A DNA stretch of 64,000 bases from an uncultured Bacteroidota bacterium (GTDB lineage Bacteria > Bacteroidota > Bacteroidia > Bacteroidales > UBA932). Below the pieces are notes generated by a model, which saw only the letters and a program-made list of their open reading frames with translations, was not told the origin of the DNA and searched no databases. The first letter of the stretch is position 1; each line of letters opens with the position of its first letter. Below, piece after piece: positions 1-7,052 of this stretch. The translations under genes were made by a program, and so were the position numbers. The stretch spans positions 1 through 64,000 of the forward strand of contig CALGSW010000014.1 in the NCBI GenBank assembly GCA_937901965.1, in the 5' to 3' direction.

Positions 1-38
1 TAGCGTTCATCCTGAGCCAGGATCAAACTCTTCATTGT
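1..38 (-). rRNA. rrs: 16S ribosomal RNA, 5' end only (gene runs off the left edge)
   Basis: The reverse complement contains the universal 16S start AGAGTTTGATCCTGGCTCAG followed by GATGAACGCTA, the usual Bacteroidales continuation. Only the first ~38 nt are in the window; the rest lies to the left. The mature 5' end is placed near 36-40 by similarity to other 16S genes, so it is uncertain by a few bases. Confidence 0.97.
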
Positions 39-40
39 AA

Positions 41-195
41 AAATTTTTTATAATGCTGCCTGTCCTAACTAGATAAACCTTAATTTATTTTAGGTTTTGA
101 CGAAGTTTATTTAAACCTCTACCTTGTTACTCTTTATATAAACCTATGCTATCAAAGAACTTTCTTGTCAGCGTTTCATTTTCTGAAACGGGCTG
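41..195 (-). other. rRNA operon leader
   Basis: Transcribed spacer between the rrn promoter and the 16S 5' end. It opens with a perfect 7-bp stem (CGTTTCA/TGAAACG, 172-190). Further on it holds GTTCTTTGAT (minus strand, 160-151), which resembles the boxA-type antitermination element of rRNA leaders. The leader assignment is firm from position; the boxA role is inferred from similarity only. Confidence 0.6.
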
Positions 196-225
196 CAAAG
201 ATATGTTTCTTTTTTTTTTCAGCAA
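196..225 (-). promoter_or_regulatory. rRNA operon promoter (-33 TTG / -7 TATCTTTG)
   Basis: Read on the minus strand, TTG (225-223), exactly 19 bases, then TATCTTTG (203-196) fits the Bacteroidota consensus TTG-N19-TAnnTTTG perfectly. The transcript would begin GCAGCCC. The spacer is an almost unbroken A tract on the minus strand (T on plus). It lies ~155 nt upstream of 16S. Confidence 0.88.
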
Positions 226-274
226 AATTATTCAAGATATTTTTTAGCTGTTTTTTTTGAACACCCCCGGACAC

Positions 275-382
275 CACCTCAGAGGAAAAGTGTCAAACAG
301 CTTATAAACAAATGATTAGCCCTTATGGCGTTCTTGCATAAATAATTGAAAAATAGCTGTTTGACACTTTTCCTCTGAGGTG
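275..382. repeat. 28-bp perfect inverted repeat with 52-bp spacer
   Basis: Arms at 275-302 and 355-382 are exact reverse complements over 28 bases, around an AT-rich 52-bp spacer that I cannot assign to a gene. The element fills the gap between the divergent rRNA promoter and the chromate transporter genes. The arm segment TTGACACTTTTCCTCTGAGG (361-380) recurs with 3 changes in the hairpin at 43198-43240, so these look like members of one dispersed palindromic family. The arms are too far apart for a simple terminator. Confidence 0.9.
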
Positions 383-395
383 AGGTTTCTTTTAC

Positions 396-403
396 TACTT
401 TTG
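396..403 (+). promoter_or_regulatory. -7 box of the chromate transporter pair
   Basis: TACTTTTG matches TAnnTTTG and ends 5 bases before the ATG at 409, so the mRNA leader would be almost absent (near leaderless). No TTG is found at the matching -33 distance; that region is the outer end of the inverted repeat. Confidence 0.45.
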
Positions 404-408
404 CAAAG

Positions 409-948
409 ATGAAAGAGTATCTGGAAATATTCACAACATTTTCAAAAATCGGTGCATTTACCATTGGCGGAGGATATGTCATGATTCCGCTGATTGAGAG
501 GGAAGTTGTGGAGAAGCGTGGCTGGCTGGAAAGGGAAGAATTTCTTGACATGCTTGCAATATCTCAATCGGCACCGGGAATCCTGGCAATGAATATTTCA
601 ATTTTTATCGGACAAAAACTTAAGGGAGTTAAAGGAAGCATAGTTGCAGCAACAGGGATTGCACTGCCCTCTTTTCTTATTATTCTCGCCATTGCGGCTT
701 TCTTTGCCGGATTTAAGGAGAACGAAACTGTAGAAAGAATGTTTAAGGGAATGAGGCCGGTGGTCGTGGCTCTGATAGCAGTTCCGGTTATATCAATTGC
801 ACGGGGACTTAAACTAAACAGGTACACCTCGCTGATACCGGTAATATCAGTATTGTTGATTGTTTTACTTAACATCTCCCCTGTATGGATTATCCTTGCA
901 GGAGCACTTCTGGGAATTTTTCACTTTTACTATACTCTAAAGAGATAA
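409..948 (+). CDS. chrA: chromate transporter, short-chain CHR subunit 1
   Basis: 179-residue hydrophobic protein of the CHR (chromate ion transporter) superfamily. It shows the family signature FTIGGGYVMIP near residues 17-27 and QSAPG near 53-57, then about five membrane segments. Classical ChrA has two homologous halves of this size; here the halves are separate genes, and the second begins 12 bases downstream. Short-chain CHR pairs are known to act together in chromate efflux, with the two subunits probably in opposite membrane orientation; the natural substrate in this organism is not shown by the sequence. The start follows a -7 box closely. No ChrB-type regulator is nearby. Confidence 0.88.
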   Translation: MKEYLEIFTTFSKIGAFTIGGGYVMIPLIEREVVEKRGWLEREEFLDMLAISQSAPGILAMNISIFIGQKLKGVKGSIVAATGIALPSFLIILAIAAFFAGFKENETVERMFKGMRPVVVALIAVPVISIARGLKLNRYTSLIPVISVLLIVLLNISPVWIILAGALLGIFHFYYTLKR

Positions 949-960
949 CTTACATCCCAT

Positions 961-1485
961 ATGATTTACCTCCAGTTATTCATTACATTTTTCAAAATTG
1001 GACTCTTTACGTTCGGAGGAGGGTATGCAATGATTTCACTTATTCAGAATGAGGTTGTTGTAACAAGAGGATGGATTGACGCTCCGGCATTCACAGATAT
1101 CATAGCTGTATCTCAGATGACTCCGGGACCTATTGGAATAAACAGTGCAACATATATAGGATTTACAGTTACCGGCAATTTCTGGGGCTCACTCATTGCA
1201 ACTTTTGCCGTTTGCCTGCCATCTTTCATAATTATTTTACTTATCGCACTACTCTACAAACAGTTTAAAAGGAGCCGGTGGTTTAACGCTGCCCTGACAG
1301 GAATAAGGCCGGTTATACCCGGGCTAATAGCTTCTGCCGCTATAACTCTGGTTACACCTGACAATTTTATTGACTGGAAGAGCTGGGCTCTGTTTGCCGG
1401 GGCATTTGTGGCTGTGCAGTGGGGAAAGCAGAATCCCATACTGATTATTCTTACCGGAGCAGCAGCAGGTTTAATTCTGTACTGA
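961..1485 (+). CDS. chrA: chromate transporter, short-chain CHR subunit 2
   Basis: 174-residue partner of the preceding gene and clearly homologous to it: FTFGGGYAMI near residues 17-26 and SQMTPGPIG near 53-61 match the same positions in subunit 1. About five membrane helices are predicted by eye. The 12-base spacing and shared family imply one operon and probably a heterodimeric inner-membrane carrier. It ends 17 bases from the convergent lipoprotein gene. Confidence 0.88.
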   Translation: MIYLQLFITFFKIGLFTFGGGYAMISLIQNEVVVTRGWIDAPAFTDIIAVSQMTPGPIGINSATYIGFTVTGNFWGSLIATFAVCLPSFIIILLIALLYKQFKRSRWFNAALTGIRPVIPGLIASAAITLVTPDNFIDWKSWALFAGAFVAVQWGKQNPILIILTGAAAGLILY

Positions 1486-1501
1486 AAAACCACCTAAGTA
1501 A

Positions 1502-2182
1502 TCAGAGCAGCTTTATACCTGTGGACTCTTCAAAATATTTAAAATACATGAAGAGTTTAAAATTGAAATCTTTATTATATTTCTTTGAAGGGTCATAATC
1601 AACATAGCTGTTAACAGCTTTATCACCTGACATGTATCTTCTGTTCCACTCCTGTGAGTATCTTGAATTCAGCGATTGAAGATATTCGTTGCTGTAGTAA
1701 TCAATAGATATCGCATTAGTATTCATCCAGTGTTCAAATCCGGGATCAAACACAATGAGATCATATTCAGGAGCTTTTCTAAGAATGTACATTTCTGCAA
1801 ACTCGCTTTCAATCTTATTACCATCTGCATCAAGCATCTCCAGTGATTCCTCACTAAATTTATATTTACCCTCAATTATTCCGCTCTTGTCTTTAAGGGT
1901 AATAACTCCATTTTCGTTATCAAAATTGTAACTCCCGGTATCCAGAAATCTACCGCCCCTTTTACCCAGATATGTTCTTGAAATACTATATTCTCCCTTC
2001 TCATCTAGTACTATTTCAGTCCTTATCCCCTTACAATCAGCGCAGGGGGTAATACCTCTGTAGACACCGGAAACCACTTTCTGATTATCTGAAATTGAAT
2101 TTTGCAGCCGAACCGATTTCTGGCCTGCAGAGCAAGCCAGGGTCAAAGCTGCTATTATTAATAAAAATACAAGCTTTTTCAT
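1502..2182 (-). CDS. NlpE-like copper-resistance family lipoprotein
   Basis: 226-residue predicted lipoprotein. I start it at the ATG at 2182; an upstream TTG at 2188 is less likely. Signal MKKLVFLLIIAALTLAC puts the lipid-modified Cys at 17. Residues ~37-100 resemble the NlpE N-terminal domain: GVYRGITPCADCKG with the CxxC pair (C47, C50), then beta-strand-rich sequence. In E. coli NlpE links copper and lipoprotein-trafficking stress to the Cpx response; Bacteroidota homologues are mostly uncharacterised. The C-terminal ~110 residues are Tyr/Asn-rich and match nothing I recognise. It stands alone and converges on the chromate genes. Confidence 0.75.
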   Translation of the reverse strand: MKKLVFLLIIAALTLACSAGQKSVRLQNSISDNQKVVSGVYRGITPCADCKGIRTEIVLDEKGEYSISRTYLGKRGGRFLDTGSYNFDNENGVITLKDKSGIIEGKYKFSEESLEMLDADGNKIESEFAEMYILRKAPEYDLIVFDPGFEHWMNTNAISIDYYSNEYLQSLNSRYSQEWNRRYMSGDKAVNSYVDYDPSKKYNKDFNFKLFMYFKYFEESTGIKLL

Positions 2183-2238
2183 GGCCAATAATAATTTATT
2201 TCCTTATTAAAATTAAACAAAAATCGTGCTCTATTGAG

Positions 2239-2246
2239 TAAATTTG
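2239..2246 (+). promoter_or_regulatory. -7 box upstream of the SGNH hydrolase
   Basis: TAAATTTG fits TAnnTTTG 15 bases before the ATG at 2262. It rules out the more upstream TTG codon at 2244 as the start, because that codon overlaps the box itself. No matching -33 TTG. Confidence 0.45.
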
Positions 2247-2261
2247 CAGAAAATATATAAT

Positions 2262-2957
2262 ATGAAAGAGATGAAAAAAACGAATTTCAGATCGCTTACC
2301 CTCATAACTCTCTTAATTGCATTATTTGTAATTAATCCGCAATTATTCTCTCAGGATAAAAAGTACAATACTCTTTATTACCAGAGAGCATCTTTGTTTG
2401 AAAAGCTTCCGGTTGACAGCGACGATATTATATTTCTTGGAAATAGCATAACCCACTTTGGAGAGTGGCACGAACTTTTTGGCAACCCTAATATCAAAAA
2501 CCGGGGAATAAGCGGAGATATAGCTCAGGGTGTATATGACAGACTGGACCCCATCCTTAAGGGTAAGCCTTCAAAAATATTCCTGCTGATTGGAATTAAC
2601 GACGTGTCACATGACGTAACTGCCGACTCAATTGTATGCGCAATCAGCAAAATTGCTGAAAAAATTAGGTACACCTCGCCGGAAACTAAACTTTACATTC
2701 AAAGTGTAATGCCCGTAAATCCATCATTCAACATGTTCCTGAAAGCCACTACCAAAGTTGATGTAGTCACAGAGATAAACAAGGGACTAAAAAACCTGTG
2801 TATAAGTAAGAATATAACTTATATAGACATATATTCTCATCTCACGGCAGCCGGAGAAGATGTGTTAAATCCGGAGTATACAAACGACGGACTGCATCTG
2901 ATGGGAGAAGGTTATATAAAATGGGCAGAACTTCTAAGGAAATACGTTTCCGAATAA
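2262..2957 (+). CDS. secreted SGNH/GDSL-family hydrolase
   Basis: 231-residue protein with a hydrophobic N-terminal signal (residues ~12-30, ending FSQ). All four SGNH blocks are visible: GNSIT with the likely nucleophile Ser62, the block II Gly in GISGD (82-86), GINDV (111-115) with the oxyanion Asn, and DGLH (209-212) with the catalytic Asp/His. The family removes acyl or acetyl esters; in Bacteroidota such exported enzymes often act on carbohydrate esters, but the substrate cannot be read from sequence. Start chosen downstream of the -7 box. No obvious operon partner; the next gene is tRNA-His on the other strand. Confidence 0.85.
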   Translation: MKEMKKTNFRSLTLITLLIALFVINPQLFSQDKKYNTLYYQRASLFEKLPVDSDDIIFLGNSITHFGEWHELFGNPNIKNRGISGDIAQGVYDRLDPILKGKPSKIFLLIGINDVSHDVTADSIVCAISKIAEKIRYTSPETKLYIQSVMPVNPSFNMFLKATTKVDVVTEINKGLKNLCISKNITYIDIYSHLTAAGEDVLNPEYTNDGLHLMGEGYIKWAELLRKYVSE

Positions 2958-3004
2958 ACCAAATCATCCAATTTCTGTTATAGCTTGCAGAACCGGAAAT
3001 AAAA

Positions 3005-3030
3005 AAGCCCGGTACAGTTGTACCAGGCTT
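3005..3030 (-). terminator. terminator of tRNA-His
   Basis: 12-bp stem (3005-3016 with 3019-3030, one mismatch) and a 2-base loop, followed on the minus strand by six T. It lies just beyond the tRNA 3' end. Confidence 0.8.
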
Positions 3031-3034
3031 CTCG

Positions 3035-3109
3035 GGTGGAAGATCGGGTTCGAACCGACGACCTCTAGTGCCACAAACTAGCGCTCTAACCAGCTGAGCT
3101 ACGACCACC
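3035..3109 (-). tRNA. tRNA-His (GTG), acceptor stem with two mismatches
   Basis: Full cloverleaf on the minus strand. D arm GTAGCTC..GAGC, anticodon stem CTAGT/ACTAG around loop TTGTGGC (anticodon GTG), T stem GTCGG/CCGAT with loop TTCGAAC. The extra G at -1 opposite C73 is the His identity element. CCA is not encoded. The acceptor 5' strand GTGGTCG faces CTTCCAC, giving adjacent T5-T68 and C6-T67 mismatches; GTGGAAG would pair fully. It may still function, but the helix is weakened. Confidence 0.9.
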
Positions 3110-3132
3110 ATTTTTCCGACATAATCGGGATG

Positions 3133-3161
3133 CAAAAATAGACAATTTTTCTTAATTGCAA
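3133..3161 (-). promoter_or_regulatory. tRNA-His promoter
   Basis: On the minus strand TTG (3161-3159), 18 bases, TATTTTTG (3140-3133). One base short of the ideal spacer; 23 nt upstream of the tRNA. Confidence 0.65.
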
Positions 3162-3193
3162 ACAAGAAATAATTAAAATCCAGCGCCAATTAA

Positions 3194-3219
3194 AAATCGT
3201 AAGTAAAATGTTACGATTT
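3194..3219. promoter_or_regulatory. 9-bp palindrome and -7 box ahead of the carboxyltransferase
   Basis: AAATCGTAA (3194-3202) and TTACGATTT (3211-3219) form a perfect inverted repeat with an 8-base spacer, 28 bases upstream of a plus-strand -7 box TACTTTTG at 3247-3254. Position suggests an operator for the gene at 3301; no regulator is identified. Confidence 0.4.
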
Positions 3220-3300
3220 AATAGGTGTTTATATCGCTTTTTTTCCTACTTTTGCCGCCGAAAAGTTCTTGACAAGAATTGAATAAAATATATTGAAATT

Positions 3301-5082
3301 ATGGCTCGTGAAATCAAATTTTCTCTGGTTTACAGAGATATGTGGCAATCATCAGGGAAATATGTCCCTATGGTGCATCAACTAACTCAAATTGCGCCCG
3401 TTATCATTGACATGGGTTGTTTTGACAGGGTTGAGACCAATGGTGGTGCCTTTGAGCAAGTTAACCTCCTCTTCGGAGAGAATCCTAACAAGGCGGTACG
3501 TGAATGGACAGCTCCATTTAACAAGGTGGGTATCCAGACACATATGCTTGAAAGAGGACTCAATGCTCTAAGGATGAATCCGGTTCCTGCTGATGTTAGA
3601 GAACTGATGTACAAAGTGAAAGGCAAGCAGGGTACAAACATTTCACGCTCTTTCTGCGGATTGAATGACCCAAGGAATCTTGAACTTTCTGTTAAATATG
3701 CAAAATCAGGTGGGATGATCTCACAGGTTGCACTGAGTATAACCTCCTCTCCGGTTCATACAGTTGAGTACTATATGGGTTTGGTTGATAAAGTTGTTGC
3801 GTTTGGTGCTGATGAAATCTGTCTTAAGGATATGGCCGGAATTGGAAGGCCTGCATTCCTTGGCAGACTGACTAAAGCAATAAAAGATAAGTATCCACAT
3901 ATCGCCGTTGAATATCACGGTCATACCGGCCCCGGTTTTTCTGTTGCCTCTATGCTTGAGGTAGCAAGAGCCGGTGCAGATTACCTGGACGTAGCAATGG
4001 AGCCACTTTCGTGGGGAATGGTCCACCCGGATGTGATCACTATTCAGGCTATGTTGAGAGATGCCGGATTCCTTGTTAAGGATATCAACATGGATGCATA
4101 CATGGAAGCCAGAAGACTTACACAAAGTTTCATGGATGATTATCTTGGATACTTCATTGATCCGGGGAACAAAGTGATGACGTCACTACTTGTAGGTTGC
4201 GGCCTTCCTGGCGGTATGATGGGCTCAATGATGGCAGACCTTAAAGGTTTCCATGGTGCTATTAATTCATCACTAAGAAATCAGGGGAAAAAGGAACTGC
4301 AGCTTAATGAGCTTGTAGTGATGCTGTTCCAGGAGGTAGAATATGTATGGCCAAAACTCGGCTATCCTCCACTGGTTACACCATTCAGTCAGTATGTTAA
4401 AAATACTGCACTTATGAACCTGATGCACATCCTTAAAGGAGAGCCTAGATGGACTACAATTGACAAAGACACATGGAACATGATTCTTGGCAAAACCGGC
4501 AAACTCCCTGGTGAATTGGCTCCTGAACTCGTTCAGCTGGCAAAAGACAAGGGTATGGAGTTCTACACAGGAAATCCTCAGGATGCATTCCCTAACGAGC
4601 TTGATAAATTCCGCAAAGAGATGGTTGAAAACAACTGGGATCTTGGAGAAGATGATGAAGAGCTCTTTGAATTTGCAATGCACGAAAGACAATACAGAGA
4701 CTATAAGAGCGGTGTTGCCAAACAACGTTTTGAACAAGAACTGGAGGCAGCAAAAGCAAAGGCTGGTGCACCTATAGTGGTGACCCGTCCGGTAGTTGAG
4801 ATGCCTAAGATTGATATTGAGAAGATTATTGAAAAACATCCTAATGCCAAACCAGTACAATCACCTGTAAAAGGTCAGGTTATTTGGCAGTATGACCTTA
4901 TGGATAAATCTTCTGCACCAAATATCGGTGAAGCTGTAGAGGCAAATAAGCCTATGTGTTTTGTTCAGGCATTCTATGGAATGGAGGTTATCAAACCTTC
5001 ATTTAGCGGAAAGATTGTAGCAATATGCGCAAAACATGGTGAGACTATTGCTAAAGGAGAGATTCTGGCATTCGTTGAATAA
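3301..5082 (+). CDS. carboxyltransferase-type protein (OadA/PycB family) with a carrier-like domain lacking the biotinyl Lys
   Basis: 593 residues. Residues ~5-300 are an HMGL-like TIM barrel of the oxaloacetate decarboxylase alpha/pyruvate carboxylase B family: RDMWQSSG near 12 supplies the metal-binding Asp, CLKDMAG near 175 the Lys that is carboxylated in relatives, and YHGHTGPG near 205 the HxH metal site. Residues ~300-460 match the conserved PC tunnel region. The C-terminal ~75 residues have the biotinyl/lipoyl fold pattern, but where EAMKM is expected the sequence reads QAFYGME, so the biotin-accepting Lys is Tyr559. The reading frame is continuous there. The enzyme would need a carrier protein in trans or does something else. 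No beta or gamma decarboxylase subunit is adjacent. ATG at 3301 follows the -7 box at 3247. Confidence 0.75.
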   Translation: MAREIKFSLVYRDMWQSSGKYVPMVHQLTQIAPVIIDMGCFDRVETNGGAFEQVNLLFGENPNKAVREWTAPFNKVGIQTHMLERGLNALRMNPVPADVRELMYKVKGKQGTNISRSFCGLNDPRNLELSVKYAKSGGMISQVALSITSSPVHTVEYYMGLVDKVVAFGADEICLKDMAGIGRPAFLGRLTKAIKDKYPHIAVEYHGHTGPGFSVASMLEVARAGADYLDVAMEPLSWGMVHPDVITIQAMLRDAGFLVKDINMDAYMEARRLTQSFMDDYLGYFIDPGNKVMTSLLVGCGLPGGMMGSMMADLKGFHGAINSSLRNQGKKELQLNELVVMLFQEVEYVWPKLGYPPLVTPFSQYVKNTALMNLMHILKGEPRWTTIDKDTWNMILGKTGKLPGELAPELVQLAKDKGMEFYTGNPQDAFPNELDKFRKEMVENNWDLGEDDEELFEFAMHERQYRDYKSGVAKQRFEQELEAAKAKAGAPIVVTRPVVEMPKIDIEKIIEKHPNAKPVQSPVKGQVIWQYDLMDKSSAPNIGEAVEANKPMCFVQAFYGMEVIKPSFSGKIVAICAKHGETIAKGEILAFVE

Positions 5083-5098
5083 TCCTGTAATTGATACA

Positions 5099-5139
5099 AA
5101 AAGAGGAGGAGGGCATTTTGTCCTCCTCTTTTGTTTTGT
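5099..5139 (+). terminator. terminator after the carboxyltransferase gene
   Basis: 12-bp perfect stem (5099-5110 with 5121-5132), 10-base loop, then TTGTTTTG. It lies 17 bases past the stop codon. Confidence 0.8.
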
Positions 5140-5206
5140 ACAAATGCAACACTAATGGGGAGGAGTGCATCTATTCTATACAAACAGAACAAAAAAATTA
5201 ATTAGT

Positions 5207-5911
5207 ATGAAAGGAAAAGTTATCAAGTTTATTGCCGTACTTTTTGCAGTATTCACATTGGTATCGTGCTCAAAAGAGGGGATTGATCTGGACAAGTATT
5301 ATCTCGCATATGGGGTAGTAGTAGGAGATAATCCTGATTACAAGATTAAGTTGGATAATGGAGTAACGCTCATTATTGACATAAACCGTGTGCCCAATTT
5401 TGATGTAAAAGACGGACAAAGAGTTCTTGCAGACTACACACCTCTGGAAAAACTCCCGGATGGGACAACAACATTTGCTCCTATTACACAGAACCATGTA
5501 ATACTTAACTATCTGTATGATATTCTCAAAAAAGATTATCTCCTAAACTCAGATCTGGACTCAGAAGCGAAGAGGGACAGTATAGGTCACGACTACATTA
5601 ATGTTAACGATGCATGGGTTGGATCAAAATTTCTTAATATCCATTTTGAGTTCTTTATGAACAGTCCATACCTGAAACATATGGTAAATCTGGTTTATGA
5701 TGATGTAAGAAGTACTGATAAGGATATTTACTTCAACTTCATGCATAATGCTAAAAACGATGCCCCCAATTTCAGGGCGTTTGGAAGAGTTTCATTTGAC
5801 ATTGAGGATGTTTTAGAAGAAGTAGGACCAGGTGAAACTATTAACATTCACCTAATCTGGGATGGATACGAATCCGGAAATCAGAGTAAGACTATAACTT
5901 ACAGAAAGTGA
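5207..5911 (+). CDS. NigD-like lipoprotein
   Basis: 234 residues. Signal MKGKVIKFIAVLFAVFTLVSC makes a lipoprotein with Cys21. The body follows the NigD-like pattern of Bacteroidales: a short N-terminal beta domain with GVVVGDNPDYKIKLDNG, then a larger beta-sandwich domain with NDAWVGSKFLNIHFEFF. NigD was first described in a Bacteroides bacteriocin (nig) operon, but the many chromosomal homologues have no proven role. Start is the ATG at 5207, since the upstream in-frame codons lack signal-peptide character. No operon partner; it runs up to tRNA-Arg on the opposite strand. Confidence 0.75.
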   Translation: MKGKVIKFIAVLFAVFTLVSCSKEGIDLDKYYLAYGVVVGDNPDYKIKLDNGVTLIIDINRVPNFDVKDGQRVLADYTPLEKLPDGTTTFAPITQNHVILNYLYDILKKDYLLNSDLDSEAKRDSIGHDYINVNDAWVGSKFLNIHFEFFMNSPYLKHMVNLVYDDVRSTDKDIYFNFMHNAKNDAPNFRAFGRVSFDIEDVLEEVGPGETINIHLIWDGYESGNQSKTITYRK

Positions 5912-5982
5912 CCTAGGAGGGATTCAAACCCCCGACCTTCAGAACCGGAATCTGACGTTCTATTCAGCTGAACTACTAGGCC
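5909..5982 (-). tRNA. tRNA-Arg (CCG)
   Basis: Minus-strand cloverleaf with every stem paired: acceptor GGCCTAG/CTAGGTC, D stem GTTC/GAAC, anticodon stem TCAGA/TCTGA with loop TTCCGGT (anticodon CCG), T stem GGGGG/CCCTC. Discriminator A; CCA not encoded. The D loop reads AGCTGAATA (A at 19) and the T loop TTTGAAT (T at 56), so the near-universal G19-C56 pair appears to be replaced by A19-U56. Confidence 0.93.
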
Positions 5983-5987
5983 TGAAA

Positions 5988-6045
5988 TTGGACCGCAAAG
6001 ATACATATTTTAATATTCTCTGAAAAATGTATCTTTGCGGTCCAA
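5988..6045. promoter_or_regulatory. 19-bp perfect palindrome carrying divergent -7 boxes for tRNA-Arg and fabD
   Basis: 5988-6006 and 6027-6045 are exact reverse complements (TTGGACCGCAAAGATACAT) around a 20-bp AT-rich spacer. Each arm contains TATCTTTG: 6003-5996 on minus for tRNA-Arg, 6030-6037 on plus for fabD. Each transcript would start with GCGGTCCAA. Neither side has a TTG at the -33 distance; that position falls in the spacer or the opposite arm's edge. The two promoters therefore face away from each other and overlap in their upstream regions. Confidence 0.75.
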
Positions 6046-6061
6046 ATACTATTATAGAAAT

Positions 6062-6937
6062 ATGAAAGCTTTTGTTTTTCCCGGACAGGGAGCACAGTTC
6101 AGCGGAATGGGTAAAGAGTTGTATGACAGCAACCTTGTTGCCAGAGAGCTGTTTGAAAGAGCAAACTCAATTCTCGGTTTTCGCATTACAGATATAATGT
6201 TCTCGGGAACTGATGAACAATTAAAGGAGACTAAGGTAACACAACCAGCAATTTTTATACATTCAGTAATACTCTCAAAATGTATAGATAATTTCAATCC
6301 TCAAATGGTTGCAGGCCACTCTCTGGGTGAATTTTCCGCATTAGTGGCAGCCGGCGCCATCAGTTTTGATGACGGTCTTAAATTGGTATATGCCAGAGCT
6401 ATGGCCATGCAGAAGGCCTGTGAAATCAAACCCTCTACAATGGCCGCAGTACTTGGAGTGGAAGACAAGATCGTAGAGGATATTTGTTCTGAAACATCAG
6501 GAGTAATAGTTCCTGCAAACTATAATTCCAAGGGACAGCTTGTTATTTCAGGAGAGGTTGAATCGGTAAAAGAGGCTTGCGAAAAGCTAAAAGCTGCCGG
6601 AGCAAAGAGAGCTTTGATTCTCCAGGTAGGTGGAGCGTTTCATTCCCCTCTTATGGAGCCGGCAAGAGAGGAGTTGGCAGCTGCAATTGAAAATACACAT
6701 TTCCAGACACCAGTCTGCCCTATTTACCAGAATACCGATGCTCTTCCTCACACAAATCCGGCTGAGATTAAGGAGAACCTGAGGAGGCAACTGACAGCTC
6801 CAGTAAGATGGAGACAAAGTGTTGAAAGGATGTGGGAAGATGGAGCCAGAGAGTTTGTTGAACTTGGGCCCGGAAGTGTACTCCAGAACCTCATTTCAAA
6901 GATCTTGCCTGAGAGCAAAACTCAGGGATTTCAATAA
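6062..6937 (+). CDS. fabD: malonyl-CoA:ACP transacylase
   Basis: 291 residues. Transfers the malonyl group from CoA to acyl carrier protein for fatty-acid synthesis in the cytoplasm. Opens with the family sequence AFVFPGQGAQFSGMG; the nucleophile elbow GHSLGE gives Ser87, and GAFHSPLM gives the catalytic His194. Length is normal for a stand-alone FabD. Start is the ATG at 6062; an in-frame extension to 6035 would overlap the -7 box. It is monocistronic here, separated from other fab genes, and shares a palindromic control region with tRNA-Arg. Confidence 0.96.
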   Translation: MKAFVFPGQGAQFSGMGKELYDSNLVARELFERANSILGFRITDIMFSGTDEQLKETKVTQPAIFIHSVILSKCIDNFNPQMVAGHSLGEFSALVAAGAISFDDGLKLVYARAMAMQKACEIKPSTMAAVLGVEDKIVEDICSETSGVIVPANYNSKGQLVISGEVESVKEACEKLKAAGAKRALILQVGGAFHSPLMEPAREELAAAIENTHFQTPVCPIYQNTDALPHTNPAEIKENLRRQLTAPVRWRQSVERMWEDGAREFVELGPGSVLQNLISKILPESKTQGFQ

Positions 6938-7026
6938 TATTCAGTCTAATAGAATATTGCCGAGATTTAATGGCACCTCCCTATGCGGAAGTGTTCATTT
7001 TACTTTTTATTTATAAAATAATTGCC

Positions 7027-7034
7027 TATTTTTG
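7027..7034 (+). promoter_or_regulatory. -7 box upstream of a small ORF and nifJ
   Basis: TATTTTTG fits TAnnTTTG, 18 bases ahead of the ATG at 7053. No TTG at the -33 position, which is T-rich. Confidence 0.4.
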
Positions 7035-7052
7035 GAGTGAAGTTGATATATT

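Noticed and set aside
2842..3189. Minus-strand open frame across tRNA-His
   Set aside because: It overlaps a complete tRNA, its terminator and the end of the hydrolase gene; no independent coding support.
3301..5082. Complete membrane-bound oxaloacetate decarboxylase complex
   Set aside because: No beta or gamma subunit genes are adjacent and the carrier domain lacks the biotinyl Lys.
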